DNA of 64,000 bases from Humulus lupulus (Eukaryota; Streptophyta; Magnoliopsida; Rosales; Cannabaceae), in contig NC_084793.1 in assembly GCF_963169125.1 (NCBI RefSeq), forward strand, positions 226,780,360-226,844,359. The letters are read 5' to 3'. The notes under the pieces were generated by a model, which worked only from the letters and a program-made list of their open reading frames with translations, made no database searches and was not told the origin of the DNA. Below, piece after piece: positions 45,543-56,950 of this stretch (position 1 is its first letter; each line of letters opens with the position of its first letter). A program made the position numbers and the translations under genes.

Positions 45543-47595
45543 TGTACGCCCTAATTTTCCACGGGCTATTAGCGAGCCGAGATATGGCATAATTATATCA
45601 GCCACGTGGATACCACGTGGCCGGAGCTGCTGTTGTCAGGTCCCACCTCTTTAGCTCAAGGTAGCCAAAGGTTTATCAAGATTATTCAAGGGCCGAATCA
45701 GAAATATGAAGACCGCGGGTCAAGAAGGTATCCAGCTCGAGGCACGAGCTGGAGTTGGAAGCTGTGACCCTTTATAAAGTCAACCACGCAATGTAAACGT
45801 GCATATATCAGACATCACGTGTCTGATGTATCCCTGAATTCTTGGACACGCCGCATGAACGTGCGTGTTCAGGCACCCACGACTGGGTTGGGCCGTGCGG
45901 TCCATTATCCCCCTTACCTATTGATTAGACCACACTTCATTTGTCAGGTTTTAGGAATTAACGGGGGTCTTATATTATAAATTAGCGGTTTTGTCATAAC
46001 GAGGGTCTTTTATTGGGATATTGAGTTATGAGAATGTTATTTGATGATAAATTAGGAGTTATTGAGATCAGGAGGAAATTCTTGGATTTTTGACTATAAT
46101 GTCCCCGGGGGTGTTTTTGGGACCCCGAGCAATAGGTTTTATTTGAGGTTACTTAAGCTTGAAGTAGCTTGTCAGATAGAATCGTACGTTAGAAAACCTC
46201 TCGTTCTCTTCCCGTTAGTTCATTTTACTGTTTGAGGCACTTTCGAAGAAATCTTGAGTTCTAGGAGTCGGAATCAAGCAAGGATCGAGGCTAGCGATCC
46301 TAGGAAAGATTAGAAGCTTCTTGACCGAAGGATTTGACGAGAAACAACCCAATCAAAGGTGTACGCCCTAATTTTCCACGGGCTATTAGCGAGCCGAGAT
46401 ATGGCATAATTATATCAGCCACGTGGATACCACGTGGCCGGAGCTGCTGTTGTCAGGTCCCACCTCTTTAGCTCGAGGTAGCCAAAGGTTTATCAAGATT
46501 ATTCAAGGGCCGAATCAGAAATATGAAGACCGCGGGTCAAGAAGGTATCCAGCTCGAGGCACGAGCTGGAGTTGGAAGCTGTGACCCTTTATAAAGTCAA
46601 CCACGCAATGTAAACGTGCATATATCAGACATCACGTGTCTGATGTATCCCTGAATTCTTGGACACGCCGCATGAACGTGCGTGTTCAGGCACCCACGAC
46701 TGGGTTGGGCCGTGCGGCCCATTATCCCCCTTACCTATTGATTAGACCACACTTCATTTGTCAGGTTTTAGGAATTAACGGGGGTCTTATATTATAAATT
46801 AGCGGTTTTGTCATAATGAGGGTCTTTTATTGGGATATTGAGTTATGAGAATGTTATTTGATGATAAATTAGGAGTTATTGAGATCAGGAGGAAATTCTT
46901 GGATTTTTTACTATAATGTCCCCGGGGGTGTTTTTGGGACCCCGAGCAATAGGTTTTATTTGAGGTTACTTAAGCTTGAAGTAGCTTGTCAGATAGAATC
47001 GTACGTTAGAAAACCTCTCGTTCTCTTCCCGTTAGTTCATTTTACTGTTTGAGGCACTTTCGAAGAAATCTTGAGTTCTAGGAGTCGGAATCAAGCAAGG
47101 ATCGAGGCTTAGCGATCCTAGGAAAGATTAGAAGCTTCTTGACCGAAGGATTTGACGAGAAACAACCCAATCAAAGGTGTACGCCCTAATTTTCCACGGG
47201 CTATTAGCGAGCCGAGATATGGCATAATTATATCAGCCACGTGGATACCACGTGGCCGGAGCTGCTGTTGTCAGGTCCCACCTCTTTAGCTCGAGGTAGC
47301 CAAAGGTTTATCAAGATTATTCAAGGGCCGAATCAGAAATATGAAGACCGCGGGTCAAGAAGGTATCCAGCTCGAGGCACGAGCTGGAGTTGGAAGCTGT
47401 GACCCTTTATAAAGTCAACCACGCAATGTAAACGTGCATATATCAGACATCACGTGTCTGATGTATCCCTGAATTCTTGGACACGTCGCATGAACGTGCG
47501 TGTTCAGGCACCCACGACTGGGTTGGGCCGTGCGGCCCATTATCCCCCTTACCTATTGATTAGACCACACTTCATTTGTCAGGTTTTAGGAATTA
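45144..47595 (+). repeat. Three tandem copies of an 817-bp hybrid LTR segment
   Basis: Each unit joins a piece of the Tekay-type LTR (from GGTCTTATATTATAAATTAG to AATCAAAGG) to the first 418 bases of a Tat LTR (TGTACGCCC to TTTTAGGAATTA). The units are about 45144-45960, 45961-46777 and 46778-47595. Spacing is 817 and then 818 bases, because one T is missing in copy 2. The copies differ by only a handful of bases by eye. The third copy continues into the rest of the Tat LTR. Confidence 0.93.
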
Positions 47596-47939
47596 ATTAT
47601 GAATGTCACAGAAGTGACATGATGGGTAAGGAGGTCACAGGATGCCCCCCCCCCCCCCCCTTACCAACTCCCAGGTGCCCTCTCCTATCAATATGGAGAC
47701 CCTAGGAGTTGCAAGGGGTTGGATTCTATTGTGTAACGAAATACTCTGTAAAAGAATACCAGATATATACCAATAATATTGGCTGGTGGAGTAGAAGGAT
47801 TTTAACCTTCGAACCACCTAAAAACGTATTCGTGTCATCAGTTCATTTTAAGATCATTCATCTGTTTCGGTTCATCATTCAGCACTAATCCCTTTCTCTT
47901 ATTTTCTTAATTACCTGTTGGCGAAGAACCGCGTCAACA
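47178..47939 (+). repeat. Complete Tat-type LTR (probably solo)
   Basis: 762 bases, TGTACGCCCTAATTTTCCAC to CGCGTCAACA, closest to the LTR of element C. A run of about 18 C lies at 47645-47662. No primer site or polypurine tract adjoins, and the flanks (AAAGG and TAATG) are not a duplication, so the history is a solo LTR later rearranged. Confidence 0.85.
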
Positions 47940-50900
47940 TAATGTTTATTATATAGCGAGCCTCCTGTAGGTTTTCGATAAATTCTTATAATTAAAGTGC
48001 CAAAAATAAAATTCAAACTACTTGTTGTACGTGTGTTTTTATTTAATATTAGTATTATTTTTATACACTTTGCTTTGTTTTTTTTTTGTTTATTATATAA
48101 ATATTTTAAGATTTTTATATTTTTAGGGTAGAAAATTTATATATTATGACATTTTGCACAATCATTCATTTTATATTAAATAAATATTTTTATTAATTTA
48201 ATTAATAATATTCTTAATCAAATTAATATCACGTGTATACACGTTGATATTTTTAATTGTTAAGATATTTTGGTTTTAAATATCAAAACAATAAATCTTG
48301 TAGATAAATGTCAATTTATATATGATTCATTTATTATTATAATTATTAAAAATTGGTTATTTCTAAATATTTTATTTAAATATAAATAAAAATATTTTTA
48401 TTTTAAATTTAAAATGTCAAAACAATAAAAAGATAAATACTGAAGGAAAATTTTGAAATAAATGTTAATAATATATGATTATTTATTATTATAATTATTA
48501 AAAAATTAGTTATTTATAAAAAAAATTTAGGATATTTTAAAATTTGAATTTGAAATATGAAACAATAAAAAGATTATCGTGAATTGGAAAATCTTGAAGA
48601 TAAATGTGAATTTATATATAGTTGATTTATTATCATAATTATTAGAAAATTAGTTATTAATAAATATTAAAAAAAAGAGTTATTGAAGAGGCATTGTCGT
48701 TATTGATGATTTTAAATATTTTGTTTTTTAATTATTCAATAATCATAAATAAAATAAAATAAAATAAAAAATGTAGAAAAATTAATCTCCACATTATAAG
48801 GAAAAATAGATACAGCTGCAAATTTTATGTGTTTTATTACCACTTTAAAGTTATATGCTACCTTAATAAGATTTCAAATATGACTGACATCTAATCCTTC
48901 AAATGGAGCTTATGCAGCTTGATCTATTGACTTATCACTCATAAATACATATAAAAAAATCGAGACATAACAACAACTATTGATATGGGATTGTGAGCCA
49001 AATATAATATTGATATCTACAATTTGAGTGAAAGTATACAATGTTATAAAATTTTTGTATCTAAGACTCAAAATTCCTAAAATCAGCAAGCAAAACAATG
49101 ATTTTTTTGCCTAGAACCTACAATTTGCAAGTAAAACAATGATTTTATGCCTAAAAGCCACAATTTAAATGAATAAAAAATATAATGAAATGAAAAAGTG
49201 AATAATTCTAAACTAGCAAAATCCCTTAGCAACATAAAAACATAACTAAAATATTAGAATTAATATCAAACCTTAACTATGAAGAAAAATCTGAACAAAT
49301 AACAAAAACCATACTTCCTATCATATAAACCTACAAATTTCTACCAATCAAAAATCATAAACACACACAGATCTTAATAACATATTGATCTGATTCTACC
49401 CCTTAAAAATCTGAATGGATTTTCATGCCATTGTTTCAAAGATCGAAAATTCTTTAGAAGAATAGAGATTGAGATTGAAGTTGACAGAGAAAGAGAGTTA
49501 AAGTGAGAGAAATAGAGAATGTTAAATGAGTATGGTACCTCAAAAGCTCACATGGTAGATGAAGAGGAGACCATCGTCACGTCACTTTTCTTTTTTGCTT
49601 GAAGGCCATCGTAGCTTGAAGAAGAGAAAAGAACAAAAAACATTGTTTAAAAAAATTTAAAAGTGAAAAATATCTGTTTACAATTTTTTTTTTAATTTTA
49701 ATGAAAATTTTAAAAAATAAAAAATAATAATACATTTACCGAACACGTTTTTCTAGTTTGTTTTTAAATTTCTAATTAAACAAACAAAAATTTGTTTATT
49801 TAAATGTTACCAAACATGACCTTACTGTTTGTCTTGGGTTGTATATAAGCATTATAGTTATCAAAAGATTGGACGAATCTTGTTTTCTTGATGGATTGGG
49901 TTATGAAGCTTAATGTATGCACCTTTCTCTAAAAGTATATTTGTTTACATTATCAAGCTGGACAGTTTTGTTGGTTAATTTTATCCTAAGCCTCTTTGAA
50001 TTGACAATGTACTTATGGTTGGATACCGTGCGTGACTGAATTATCTCACCTTTCCAGATGGATTTTATTATTCAGGTCTTATTGTATCTCAGTTTTATTG
50101 GGTGGATCATTGATTACTTTTCGATTGCAGTATATACTAGATTAGATATCATTATCCTTTTGTTTTAATTCTTGGATTTTCTTTGGTTAGTATTAATTTA
50201 GAGTCTTTTAAGACAGTGTTATACTGAGTTGTATTCCCCTTTTTTCAAATCCTTCTCTTTCCAATTGGTTATTGTTTTTTTTTTTAGAATTTACTCGTAT
50301 TAATTTAGAGTCTTTTAAGACAGTGTTATACTAAGAGAGAATGCTATTATTATGAAGAGTGTGTTCTTTGATGATTCAGATCGAGTAGATTTCATGACCG
50401 TGCTTGAACTTGGCGTAAGTCATTAATAGTTGAACCAATATAAATATTGGTGTTCATTTTTTGGTTTGATTGTTTTCATTTTTGCTTTCTTGTTCGTTTT
50501 ATTATGTTGTTTTCTGCAATTGTTCTCATTATTTGGTTTCTTGTTCGTTTTATTCCGTAGTATTAATTAATACAATCTTAACTTGCAAGAGATGTCTAAA
50601 TTGATCTTCTATAATAATATATTTTGTATTCAGTCATATATTGTATTCAGCTTTATTGGAGTATGATGTGCCATGTAGAATAAATATAAAAATATTAAAT
50701 CATTTATAAGAATATGAGTGCTCATTAGTTTTTAGATGGAATTGTTGTCATCTAACTAATGAAAAGTTATGGTTATTATGTATGATTTGCTTTTATGATT
50801 TTTAATATTTTTTCATTTATTTTTGTAATTAATATATGTAGATTGTGTATATATATAATGATGGATAATTGGAAGAAGTTTTGTATGAAATATATTGTAT

Positions 50901-50963
50901 ATATATTTGTTTATGATTTATGCTTGTGCTCTCACGATATTATTTAAGAATAAAGTGAATAAT
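47940..50963. other. AT-rich spacer, no gene recognised
   Basis: Strongly AT-rich with recurring TATATGATTATTTATTATTATAATTATTAAAAA-type phrases (48300-48650, broken by substitutions). A direct repeat of 36 bases occurs at 50190-50225 and 50297-50332. Frames are short and unrelated to known families. The right limit is the TG of the LTR of element E. Confidence 0.45.
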
Positions 50964-52051
50964 TGTACGATCCCATATTTTCCACCTTGAACACGTGGCA
51001 TGGTCAAAAGGAGTACATGGGCTCTTAGGAGAGGCCCAGGTCCAATCAAGGTCCAGCGAACAATGAGCAACCAAACCCTATAGGCCCGGATCATGCTAAG
51101 CCTAATAACTGGCAAATAGCACAAGCATAGTAAGGGGCCCGGACATGAGATGTAGGCCCGAGCCAACTTCACAAGTGCAACTAATCTCCATCCTCCGAGA
51201 TTTAGATTGTGCTGGTGGACATTCCATTCCAAGAGACGGATCCCATCATGAGGGATCCGGATGAAGTTTCCAGGTCCATCCTCAACCTTTCGACTCGCTG
51301 TCAGGATGCATCATTCGATCCGTCGCTGCTAACTGATGTCCGCCTTAGTGAATGAACCTGGGTCTTGGTAAATGAACCTGAATCTTGGTAAATAAACTTG
51401 GGTCTTGGTAAATGAACTTGAACCTTGGTGAATGAACCTGGACCATACGTCTGGGTAGAACAAGACCAGTTCTTCATGCAGCTGACATGTCCTCGAGAAA
51501 TCTGACAATTGGTCTCCTCAACTTACCCGCAGAGAGGGTACACACAGAACATGCGATGTTCCTAGGGATCGGTTCTACCACTACTCTGACAAATCCTGTC
51601 CCCCGAGTCCCCCTGAGGGCTCATGCGCATCTATCCGTATCAACGTACAACAGGCAGCTGTAAGGCTCTACCATCCTTAATCTGGCCCAGTGGGCCTAGA
51701 CAAAATAATCTGTAATCATGTTACACACTTGTATTATAGCTCCATTAGAGAGAATTTATGCTTATATCCTTATTGGGCCTGAATTAGTCCGACCCAAGCC
51801 ACATGACCACCTATAAATAGGGTCATTTGTGCATTGTAGCATGAATTCGATTTTCTCATGTACACATAAACGCTACTGAACTTGCAGAAAATCTCCATTA
51901 TTAAACTCTCTAAAGCTCAATATTATTGACTCATGGACTAAGGCTCATTACGCCCCAACCACATAAAAATTGTGATCTTGTTTATTTCTTTTCCTTTCTT
52001 TTTAGCTCTTACTTCTCAATATATTTTTAGTTTTTGAAAACTCGGTAAACA
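50964..52051 (+). repeat. 5' LTR of element E
   Basis: TGTACGATCCCATATTTTCC to AAAACTCGGTAAACA. It contains four to five near-repeats of TGAACCTGGGTCTTGGTAAA at about 51352-51435 and a TATA box. The fragment at 6755-7135 is a relative of its last third. Confidence 0.88.
51812..51819 (+). promoter_or_regulatory. TATA box of element E LTR
   Basis: ACCTATAAATAGGGTCA, conserved in the related LTR fragment near 6893-6900. Confidence 0.65.
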
Positions 52052-52054
52052 TTT

Positions 52055-52072
52055 TGGTGCTTTCGTTGAGAG
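52055..52072 (+). other. Primer-binding site of element E
   Basis: TGGTGCTTTCGTTGAGAG starts three bases after the LTR and differs from element A's site at one base. Confidence 0.75.
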
Positions 52073-52105
52073 CCAAAAGAAAGCTTGAACCAGTCTTTGT
52101 CATCT

Positions 52106-53768
52106 ATGAAGATGGTGAATACCAGACACACTGTGTTTGATCTCGCTCAACAACAGCAACAATAGGACAATGGAGAACCATTGCAAGACTAGCAACTTGC
52201 TAAAGACCAACCAGAGGATGTACCTTATCATGGGCCCTTGCAATACGATTCCCAGAACATCGGAGAAGGGGGTGAGCACGATGAAGAATACTACGAGGAA
52301 GACAGAGAGGGTTACGAAGACCATGAGGCAGAGAGTCCTATCAATCCCGGCGAGAATGATGTGGAACCTGAAGAGGAGGATCTAGAAGTGGTTCGTCTGA
52401 GACAACAAGTCCTCAAACTAGAAGCAAGGATGGCGGAACAACAAGAGACCACCTGCCAGATGCAAGAATCCCTCCTGGCTCTTCAAGCATTTATTGCTGT
52501 TTAGGGATTTATAGTTAATCCCCTCAGTTGTTCCTCCCCCAGGAACTCAGCCAGTTGTCCCACCTACAAGGACTGATGCTCCTAACAATGCTACAACCCC
52601 TACTTTTCCTCCGGGATGAGCTACTCATCCCGAAGTCGGTCATTCGAACGCAGCTCAAGACAAAGGGAAGGCCAAACCGGCTGATCCCATAGAAAAAGCA
52701 AACCCCCAAAAGAAGACTCCTCTCACCCCAAAAACTAGGGTGGACCCTGGGCATTTCCCTAGGAAAGAACTGGTGATTCTTGTCCCAAGACGGAATCACC
52801 CGAACAATCCGTAGGGGAAACGCTCTCAGGGCACCAAACCCCGGAATGTTCTGAGACACGATGACCAGGGAAGACGTTTTAATCCCAGCGCATCAGTGAA
52901 CAAGGATCATGGGGGGCATAAGCGTGGGGAAGAGTCGGAAGCTGTTAGTTCAGGAGATGACAAATCCCGCATAGATTTGCGAGATAGCCTCAATGCTCGA
53001 AAGGAGAAGGCCCATAAAGAAAATATTTTCCCTCGAGGAGGCGATTTGAGGAATAACCTCAATGACAGGAAGAATGGGAGTTTACATTGATGATGGAATG
53101 GTCAGGTAGTTCATGGAGCAGCTGGCCGATCTGAAAAAGGTCACTGATTGCTTGGTGTGAAAACAAGAAGGCGGAGGTTCTGATTCTGAAGATGAAGAAA
53201 AGGAACCATGTGCAAAACACATCCTAGACATCGTGTTACCCAAGGGGTTCAAGATGCTGGATATACCCGCCTACACCGGAAACACCGACCTGAGAGACCA
53301 TCTATCCCGCTACAATCGCTTGATGATTGTAGCCCATGTTTGCGACAACGGTAAATGCCTGTGCTTTTCGATCACCTTGGTTGGACCCGCCAAAGAGTGG
53401 TGGAAAAGGCTCAAGACAGGATCGATCCAATCTTTGTTTGGATTGCAGTCAGTTTCCGTAAGGAATTCGTAGCCGCCTAGAAACTGGACATGGAGGTCAG
53501 TGCGCTGGCCAACATTAAGCAACATCCCACTGAAACCATTAGGGCATCCAACGCCTCACAAAGGAAGCTTCAAAGACTAAGGTGGATGATGGACAATGCT
53601 TAGTGGCCCTCCAGTCCAGAATCAGAGCTGGATCCCCTCTTTGGGATGACATGCAACACAGTAAGGCGACCACTTTTGAAGAGTTTATAACAAGGGCTCA
53701 ATGCTTTATCAACTGGGAAGAGGCTCGAATCCAAGCTTTTGGATGGCATCCAGCACCATGATCAAAAT
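52106..53768 (+). pseudogene. gag of element E, broken and truncated
   Basis: Starts MKMVNTRHTVFD, then a Gln run and two early stops. Next are an acidic segment (about 52250-52380) and a short coiled coil (VVRLRQQVLKLEARMAEQQE, about 52390-52449). The Gag domain is at 53233-53472 and onward: DIPAYTGNTDLRDHLSRY, GPAKEWWKRL, then RAQCFINWEEAR near 53693-53728. These match element A's Gag in order. It ends at the Athila-like insertion at about 53770, so the zinc-knuckle region and the protease are gone. Several frameshifts are present. Confidence 0.8.
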
Positions 53769-53771
53769 CTT

Positions 53772-55870
53772 GATTTGACCCAAAACGGGTATGTTTTAAA
53801 TATGTATATCGCAAGCGCACGAATCATTCATATAGAATAGTGATCGTACAAGCAAGGATGTCGAACCCAAATGAGTTGTCTAAAATAAAAAAGAAAACTA
53901 TTTTAAATCAAAATTAATAAATTCTAACCTAGCTCCAAAGATTGATGAGATTTTTGTATAATGAAAATAAAATAAAAGATAATAATAAAGAAATTAAAGA
54001 CAATATATAAAAATAAATTAATAGTAGAAATTAAGATGGTAAAAGAAGATTATTAAGGTATTAGAATCCAAAAAATATAAGTTCAATAATATTTATAAGT
54101 ACATTGATTCCCAAGTTTTAGTGATGTTAAAATAAATCAAACTATCATTTTCCAAATAGATTTATAATTTTAAGCACAAATTACTTCTAAAAAGATAGGA
54201 TTTTTTCTTCACTTTTCAAAAAGTATAATTTCAAAGTATTTAATGTGAATCAACCTAATGAAACAACAAAAAATCAAATAACATTATTTATAAGGCAAAA
54301 CATAATATTTTTGTTCTAAGCATTGGATGTGTACAATTTAATGACACATCTTACACAAAGAATATTATGTTTTTGCACTAATGAAGAACAAAGTGTAAAT
54401 ATGTTCTAACAATCTAAAATACAAGATATTTAAGATGAAAGAAAATATTTGAAGTAGAAAATCCATAAACTTTATTACACAAAATGGGAAATCAACACAA
54501 CATAAATACTATCTAGTTACATATTATTTCATCATCACCTTAATAATCTTAAAAAGATTAGAAACTCATAACTAGAGTAGAAAATACAAACAAAAAAATT
54601 ACAAACATAACTTAGGAAAATTTGGAGGAAAACCCCAAAATTGTTCCTCTAAAAATACATATAAAATTAACCAAAAAGAAGAAGAAGATGAAGAGAATAG
54701 AGAGGTTTGAAAGTGTAGAAACTTTGTGGTATGACCTCTCCCAAAATAAACACTCAAATGGTCTTCAAAATTCCCTATTTATAGCCAAAATGAGAATATT
54801 AAAATAATCAATTTAAATTAATTAAATTAATAATAATATGGCAAATAGGAGTAAATTATAGGGTGTAATGATGATTTTGGGGTAAAATGTGTGGAAAATT
54901 TTGGGTAAAAAATATGGTATTTTTAGGCATTGTGGGACAAGGGGACAATTTGTGCCTTTGATGGACTCAATAAGGAAAGAAACAGCTGGTTGGGTGGCTG
55001 GGATTGGAGGCGTTGGGCCTGGTCTGGGCAAAGGGTGGAAGGCCTGCTTTGGGCTTGGACTGGTGTGGTGTACGGCTGGCTGGGAGGAGCGGAAAGTTGG
55101 GTGTGTTGGGCCTAACTTCTGGCAGGCGGAAAGGGGCATGGGCCCGTGGCTGGGAAGTGGCTGAGTGATGGCTGGGGAGCTAAGCAGAAGGCCAGGCGAG
55201 CCTGGGTGGCTGGGGAGAAATGGGCATGAGGCAGGCAGCCCAAACGGCTGGAGGAATGCTGGTGTGTTGGCGGGCCGGAGGGAGGCGCGGGCATAGTCTG
55301 GGTCATGGAGAAGTAGGTGGGTTGCGTGGGCTTCGGCTTGCTGGCGTTGGGCCTCGGGGCTTGGGCCGAAGGGAGGGCTGCTGGTGAGGTGGAGTGCAGC
55401 TGGGCTGAGTGGAGAGACTGTTTTGGGCCTGGCTGAGGCTGTTTTGCACTTGGAAAAATGCCACATTTTCCTATCTTTTTAAGCTTTTTATCATTTTTTC
55501 CAAACATAAAAATGCCATAAATTCCCTACAAAATAAATATAAAATAAATCATAATAAAATATTTTCAATTATAAAATAAATTACTTTAATTCTTTGAAAA
55601 TATTAATTATAACTGAATTTATATTTAACATTTAAGTTCAATAATACAACATATTTTTACCTCAAACTAAACAACAATAATTCAAATAATTAACTACAAC
55701 ATTTTACAACAAAATAACTTTAAAAATACACAAAAATCTATAAAATTAAAATAAACCTAATAAATTCAAAATTACTTAAAAACTTAATAAATCAATTAAA
55801 AACCCAAGAATTAAGCAACGATTAGCACATAAAAGGTAGTAAAATAACTCTATTTTGTAGAGTTATCACA
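53772..55870 (-). repeat. LTR of the Athila-like fragment
   Basis: About 2.1 kb, from TGTGATAACTC (minus strand) to a CA end near 53772. A GC-rich island at 54950-55440 contains an open Pro-rich minus-strand frame of 214 residues (54822-55466) without known motifs. The remainder is AT-rich. Confidence 0.6.
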
Positions 55871-56950
55871 CCTCCAAACTTAAAATTTTGCTAGTCCTCA
55901 AGCAAAAGAAAAATGAAAAACACACATTTTTTTTAATTGGTGATGTCAAATGTTTTCGTAAAAAATTACATAATGGAAATAGTTCAAAGAAAATCACAAA
56001 TAAAAGTAAAACTTATGTAATTAATTAAAATGTTAAAATTGTTTTCAAAATAGATATTTAACATGCAAAAACATCAAATCATCATGTGAACATTAGATAA
56101 ACTTATGCAAACAAAAATAACTTAAATCTCAAGAGATAATCAAGCAAATTCTTGGATTTTTTTTAAGATTTAAATAATTTAATGTTTAAATAAACTTTGT
56201 CCAAATATCACAATAATTCAAATAGAATAGAAAAGTGTCATATAAAGAAAAAGAAAGGAAAAAAAATCTATAATTAAACAAAGCTAACTCAAAAATTAAA
56301 AACAAAGCTTAAGATTTATTTATATTTTTATAAGAACTAAGAACAATTTCAATCATAATTCTTATCATCAGAAAATGAAAATCACAAATATTTTTTTTCA
56401 AACAAAACAAAGAAATTAATTTTTTTTAATTTTATAACAAATGAAAAACATGCAAAAACATAAAGAAAAACACATACACACTACCCCCAAACTTAAATGA
56501 AACATTGTCCTCAATGAGTAATAAAATGGAAAAAGTTAAGAACTACTCCCTTGGAGGTATGCTTCCTTGATTTGGCTCATTTGTTTTCTTCTCTTCTTTT
56601 CTTTTTGGGCAAGAAGTTTCCTTGAAGCTTTTGAAAAACATGAAACAAAAACACATAACAAAAGTGAAATATAAAATGAAACATAAAAGTATGGGTTGCC
56701 TCCCACAAAGTGCTTTAGTTTATAGTCTTTAGCTCGACTATAGTTTAATTTTTTTTTAACCTACACCCAATCGATTGTGTAGAATTTCATTAGTAGGGTG
56801 AGTTATGACTTTGATGCAAATGCCATAAATAATAATTAATAACATCACACCTACAAGAAAATTAGAAATATGCAATTTTAAGGGAATATCAATAAAATAA
56901 GAAAATTTCATATCTATATTAGGCTTCTTTTCATTTTGAGTAAAAATAGA
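53772..56950 (-). mobile_element. Athila-like fragment inserted in element E, reverse
   Basis: On the minus strand, a stretch of 3' internal DNA (56950-55871) is followed by an LTR (55870-53772, about 2.1 kb). Landmarks are GTGGGAGGCAACCC near 56709-56696, TTGAGGACAATG then AAGTTTGGGGGTAG near 56515-56480, TTGAGGACTAGC then AAGTTTGGAGG just before the LTR start TGTGATAACTC at 55870, and a U5-like GGGTTCGACATCCTTGC...CGTGCGCTTGCGATAT near the left end. The primer site and 5' part are absent. No target duplication was found, and the flanking gag and pol do not join without a gap, so the insertion came with a deletion. Confidence 0.7.

Noticed and set aside
54889..55164. Gly/Trp-rich plus-strand frame in the Athila-like LTR
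   Set aside because: It is the opposite strand of a GC-rich LTR island with no motif.
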